This document shows positions 61,161-64,000 of a DNA stretch of 64,000 nucleotides, piece by piece. A model generated the notes under the pieces. It saw only the letters and a list, made by a program, of their open reading frames with translations, was not told where the DNA came from and did no database searches. The position numbers were made by a program, and so were the translations under genes. Positions within the stretch are counted from its first letter, which is position 1; each line of letters begins with the position of its first letter. This DNA is from Cloacibacterium sp. (GTDB taxonomy: Bacteria > Bacteroidota > Bacteroidia > Flavobacteriales > Weeksellaceae): the NCBI GenBank assembly GCA_017995195.1, contig JAGOJI010000001.1, forward strand, positions 1 through 64,000, read 5' to 3'.

Positions 61161-62357
61161 CTACTGAACGTACAGTTTTTGCAAAACAGTAAATACCGGA
61201 AAATGATCGCTGTAGCCTTTGGTATAGCGGTCTCCGTCCCAAGAGCGAAAAGGGTAGCCTTTGTAGCTTCCTTCTTTATTAATTAGGTACGGAGGAGCGT
61301 ATACTTCGGTTTTATACACTGAATACTCTTGTGTGGCAGTATCCGAAATCAAGTTTTTAGAATAAATAATTTGGTCGAAAAGATTGGGAGCATCTTGGTA
61401 TGCCAAAGAGGCAACTCCATTTTTGTACATTTTGTACATAGGGTTAAAGTAAGGATTCTCGTTGTTGAGTTCTTTGATGTCGCCAACAGCTTTCAGATGG
61501 TTTCTAAAACTTGGGCTTACGGGGTCGTCATTGAAATCTCCCATCGCAATAAGTTTCGTAGACGGGTTTTTTGCAGCAACACTATCCATTTGTTGTTTGA
61601 GCAAGGCTGCGGCAGCATTTCTTTTGGGAAGCGACACGGCTTCGCCGCCTCTTCGCGATGGCCAGTGATTTACAAAAAATGCCATTCGTTCTCCGTCCAA
61701 AATCCCTGAAACTACCAAAATATCTCTTGTATACTCTCTTTTGCCGTCTTCATTAAAAACAACCAGTTCCTTTTTTTCGGAATGGGTTACCGTGAATCTT
61801 TTTTTTTGGTAAATCAGAGCTACATCTATCCCTCGAGGGTCATAAGAATTATAGTGTACTACACCAAAATCAAATTTTTCTAAAGGAGGTTGTTTTACCA
61901 AATCCTCCACAACTTGTCTGTTCTCTACCTCTGCCAGACCAACTACTACGGGGGCAGATTTGGTATATTTACTCCCCAATTCCGAAATTACCTTGGATGC
62001 ATTGAGAAGTTTTTGTTGGTAGATGTTGTGTGTGTAATTCTTACTGCTTTTGGGAGTAAACTCTTCTGATGCGGCTTGGTATCGAACTACCTTTTTCCCA
62101 ATCAAAAAATCATCACTCCATTTTCCTTTATAGGCATCATCAAAATCCAAATATTTTAAAGAATCCAAGGGAATACTGCGGTGGAAATTGCGGTGGGATT
62201 TTGGTAAAGTACCATCAATATAGTCAGCAGATCTTATGGTATCCCAAAGATTTTCTACATTATAGAACCCAATGGCAGCCACTCTTTTGAGTTGAGCTGT
62301 TTGAGCTGAAAATGAATAAAATATCACAATTGTTAAAAAACTTATGATTTTTCTCAT
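61161..62357 (-). CDS. Secreted endonuclease/exonuclease/phosphatase family protein
   Basis: A 398-residue exported enzyme, started at MRKIISFLTIVIFYSFSAQ (ATG ending at 62357), which is a signal peptide. The EEP fold is marked by IGFYNVENLWDT near residue 33, VVGLAEVENRQVVEDL near 130, the Mg site MGDFNDDP near 270 and the C-terminal SDHFPVF. Enzymes of this fold cut DNA, RNA or phosphoesters; the Bacteroidota exported members are mostly uncharacterised. The Glu (AEVEN), Asp-Asn and His residues needed for activity are intact. Divergent from the TonB-dependent receptor. Confidence 0.85.
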   Translation of the reverse strand: MRKIISFLTIVIFYSFSAQTAQLKRVAAIGFYNVENLWDTIRSADYIDGTLPKSHRNFHRSIPLDSLKYLDFDDAYKGKWSDDFLIGKKVVRYQAASEEFTPKSSKNYTHNIYQQKLLNASKVISELGSKYTKSAPVVVGLAEVENRQVVEDLVKQPPLEKFDFGVVHYNSYDPRGIDVALIYQKKRFTVTHSEKKELVVFNEDGKREYTRDILVVSGILDGERMAFFVNHWPSRRGGEAVSLPKRNAAAALLKQQMDSVAAKNPSTKLIAMGDFNDDPVSPSFRNHLKAVGDIKELNNENPYFNPMYKMYKNGVASLAYQDAPNLFDQIIYSKNLISDTATQEYSVYKTEVYAPPYLINKEGSYKGYPFRSWDGDRYTKGYSDHFPVFTVLQKLYVQ

Positions 62358-62441
62358 GTTTACGAAATTAGATACAACAAAAGTAGGGTATTTTAACAAA
62401 ACTTAACCGGTTTACCTGTTAAATAAGTCTTAAGGTTCTTA

Positions 62442-62480
62442 AAATTAGCTAACTTTGTATATTGATATAAATTAGCTAAC
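62442..62480 (+). promoter_or_regulatory. Promoter and doubled AAATTAGCTAAC site upstream of the TonB receptor gene
   Basis: The 12-base word AAATTAGCTAAC occurs at 62442-62453 and again at 62469-62480 (27 bases apart), each containing the palindrome TTAGCTAA. The first copy runs into TAACTTTG (62450-62457), a TAnnTTTG -7 match 36 bases before the ATG. The layout suggests an operator pair flanking the promoter. Confidence 0.5.
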
Positions 62481-62493
62481 AAAAAAGAGAATT

Positions 62494-64000
62494 ATGATTA
62501 AAAAATGGGCTTTAATCGCATTGTTTGCTTTGTTTTCTGTTTCTTATGCTCAGACCACGGTGTTTGCGTATGTAAAAGACGACAAGGGAAATGCAATAGA
62601 AAGGGCTGAGGTAGATTTGAAAGGATCGGAAAATGATGTAATTGCCGATAAAATAGGATACTTTCAGTTTGTGGGTCTTAAGCCGGGACGCTACCAAATT
62701 ATCGTTTACAAAGGTAATTATGAAACAAAAGTTTTGGAATTTGAAGTAACAGGAGAAAAAAGAAAAGATTTGGGTATCATTACGCTCAATTCTTCTTTCG
62801 GAAACGAAGATCAGGGACTTACACTTTTGGATAACAATAATGGTGACGACGAAAATAGTGGCCAATCTACTGTAGGCTTGTTACAGTCTTCGCAAGATGT
62901 TTTTAATAGAATAGCCGGTTACGATTTGGGCTTCTATTGGTTTCGACCGAGAGGGAACGATGGAAGACAGAGCGACATTATGTTCAACGGGGTTTCTATG
63001 GCAAAATCGGATAATGGAAGTGTAGACTTCAGCAATTGGGGAGGTTTAAACGAAATTACTCGTTATCCTGAGATTGCTCCCAATCACACACCTTCCGAAT
63101 ATGCTTTTGGAGGAATTAATTCCGTAATTTATAAAAATACCAAAGCCAGCGAATATAGGAAAGGAAGCCAACTTACATACTCGCTTACCAATAGAAACTA
63201 TAGCCACCGCTTGTCTTACCGATATACTTCCGGAATGAATAAAAATGGTTGGGCATTTACTGGGATGATGGCAAGAAGATGGGCACAGGAAGGAATACAA
63301 GAAGGTACTTTCTACGATGCCTATGCAGCTTACTTGGGAGTTGAGAAGAAAATAAATGATGCTCATACCATTACACTCAATGTTATAGGAGCTCCTTACA
63401 GCAGATCTACAGCGAGTCCAAGTACACAGGAGGTGTACGACTACAGAGGGATTCATTATAATTCGTACTGGGGTTGGCAAGATGGTGAAAAACGCAGCGA
63501 AAGAGTAAGAAAAGGCTTTCAACCGCTGATACAGCTCACCGATTATTGGAAAATAAATAAGAAAACCAGTTTGTGGACTACCGTGTCCTATCAGTTTGGG
63601 AAAGATAAAGGCTCTCGTCTGGATTGGCAAAATGTTCCCAATCCATCACCTACTTATTACAGAAATTTACCCAGCTATTTTACCACAAAAGAAGCTCAAG
63701 AAGCATCTCTTCAGGATTGGTTAAGTGGCAATCCGGAGATTACACAGATTAATTGGGAGGCTTTGTATAAGAAAAATATAAACCAATTAGCCGGTACCTA
63801 TTATGGTAATACAGGAAAAAAAGCCTTGTACTATTTGGTAGATGATGTGAATGACGATAAAATTTGGAATGTAGGCACTCATTTGGCTCATCAACTCAAC
63901 GATAAAACTCGTTTTATACTAAATGTTTCCTATCAAAACTATAGATCCGACCAGTATAGAGAGGTTAAAGACTTGTTGGGAGCAGATTTTGCTTTGAATA
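62494..64000 (+). CDS. TonB-dependent receptor, 3' part outside the window
   Basis: An open frame of at least 502 residues running off the right edge. Start MIKKWALIALFALFSVSYAQ is a signal peptide. Residues about 21-100 form a carboxypeptidase-like regulatory (CarbopepD_reg) domain (VKDDKGNAIERAEVDL, LKPGRYQIIVYKG), then a plug whose RPRGNDGRQSDIMFNGV segment (about 150-166) matches the plug signature, and the barrel begins. No SusD gene is in view to its left, so substrate cannot be inferred. The N-terminal extension is usual for Bacteroidota receptors. Confidence 0.88.
   Translation, partial: MIKKWALIALFALFSVSYAQTTVFAYVKDDKGNAIERAEVDLKGSENDVIADKIGYFQFVGLKPGRYQIIVYKGNYETKVLEFEVTGEKRKDLGIITLNSSFGNEDQGLTLLDNNNGDDENSGQSTVGLLQSSQDVFNRIAGYDLGFYWFRPRGNDGRQSDIMFNGVSMAKSDNGSVDFSNWGGLNEITRYPEIAPNHTPSEYAFGGINSVIYKNTKASEYRKGSQLTYSLTNRNYSHRLSYRYTSGMNKNGWAFTGMMARRWAQEGIQEGTFYDAYAAYLGVEKKINDAHTITLNVIGAPYSRSTASPSTQEVYDYRGIHYNSYWGWQDGEKRSERVRKGFQPLIQLTDYWKINKKTSLWTTVSYQFGKDKGSRLDWQNVPNPSPTYYRNLPSYFTTKEAQEASLQDWLSGNPEITQINWEALYKKNINQLAGTYYGNTGKKALYYLVDDVNDDKIWNVGTHLAHQLNDKTRFILNVSYQNYRSDQYREVKDLLGADFALN

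Noticed and set aside
62512-63630. Minus-strand open frames near the right edge
   Set aside because: They lie opposite the TonB-dependent receptor, whose own frame has a signal peptide and family domains.
1-64000. CRISPR array, prophage or full insertion sequence
   Set aside because: No regularly spaced direct repeats, no transposase, integrase or phage structural gene was found in any frame.

Overview
The window is a 64 kb chromosomal stretch from a member of the Bacteroidota, most likely order Flavobacteriales and probably the Weeksellaceae (Chryseobacterium/Bergeyella/Elizabethkingia group). The evidence is low GC, promoters of the TAnnTTTG type, little Shine-Dalgarno signal, a TonB-dependent receptor with a carboxypeptidase-like N-terminal domain, a PorG-uppS-bamA-ompH-ompH cluster, an indole-forming tryptophanase and a Flavobacteriia-style dcw order. 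Taxonomy is inference from gene content; no rRNA or tRNA gene was recognised.

Layout. 1-9.4 kb: an envelope block read leftward, with rfbD and a thioesterase, then porG (type IX secretion), uppS, bamA and two OmpH/Skp chaperones, then an Smr-domain protein and a YfcE-like phosphoesterase. 9.4-15.4 kb: truA, a small barrel protein, two strongly expressed-looking porins with matching terminators, and a frameshifted family 2 glycosyltransferase. 15.4-26 kb: rnhA-dnaB, a TPR membrane protein, a sufE-GT9-GT operon, clpC, and an LpxH-like hydrolase coupled to another glycosyltransferase. 26-29.8 kb: an AT-rich accessory stretch with hchA, a Crp/Fnr regulator, a lipoprotein and an alpha/beta hydrolase separated by imperfect palindromes. 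29.8-35.3 kb: a membrane protein-AI-2E transporter-tnaA operon, elaA, engB and a hydrolase. 35.5-54.2 kb: the complete dcw cluster, mraZ-rsmH-ftsL-ftsI-murE-mraY-murD-ftsW-murG-murC-ftsQ-ftsA-ftsZ, ending with a YqeY-like gene. 54.2-64 kb: comM, an Ig-like lipoprotein, a haem-binding protein, an acyl-CoA carboxylase beta subunit, secreted proteins, an EEP-family nuclease/phosphatase and the start of a TonB-dependent receptor.

How it works together. Most genes build or divide the envelope: undecaprenyl phosphate (uppS), lipid II (murE/mraY/murD/murG/murC), septal synthesis (ftsI/ftsW) and the divisome (ftsL/Q/A/Z), barrel assembly (bamA, ompH), LPS or glycan transferases, and porins. The dcw operon appears autoregulated through three 10-bp-spaced MraZ boxes just ahead of mraZ.

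The most interesting signal is not in the core genes but in their spacers. The dcw cluster carries several different small inverted-repeat elements. One is a cassette between murE and mraY with perfect 27-bp inverted arms that encloses an S23/IVS-type four-helix-bundle gene; solo hairpins resembling its arms lie in the rsmH-ftsL and ftsA-ftsZ spacers. A second family (CCC-rich palindromic ends) has landed directly at the start codons of murE and murD, and in murD it now encodes the N-terminus. A third family has ATCGCAAGG-type ends. A 7-bp tandem repeat lies inside murG. An unrelated cation/proton antiporter gene interrupts murD-ftsW.
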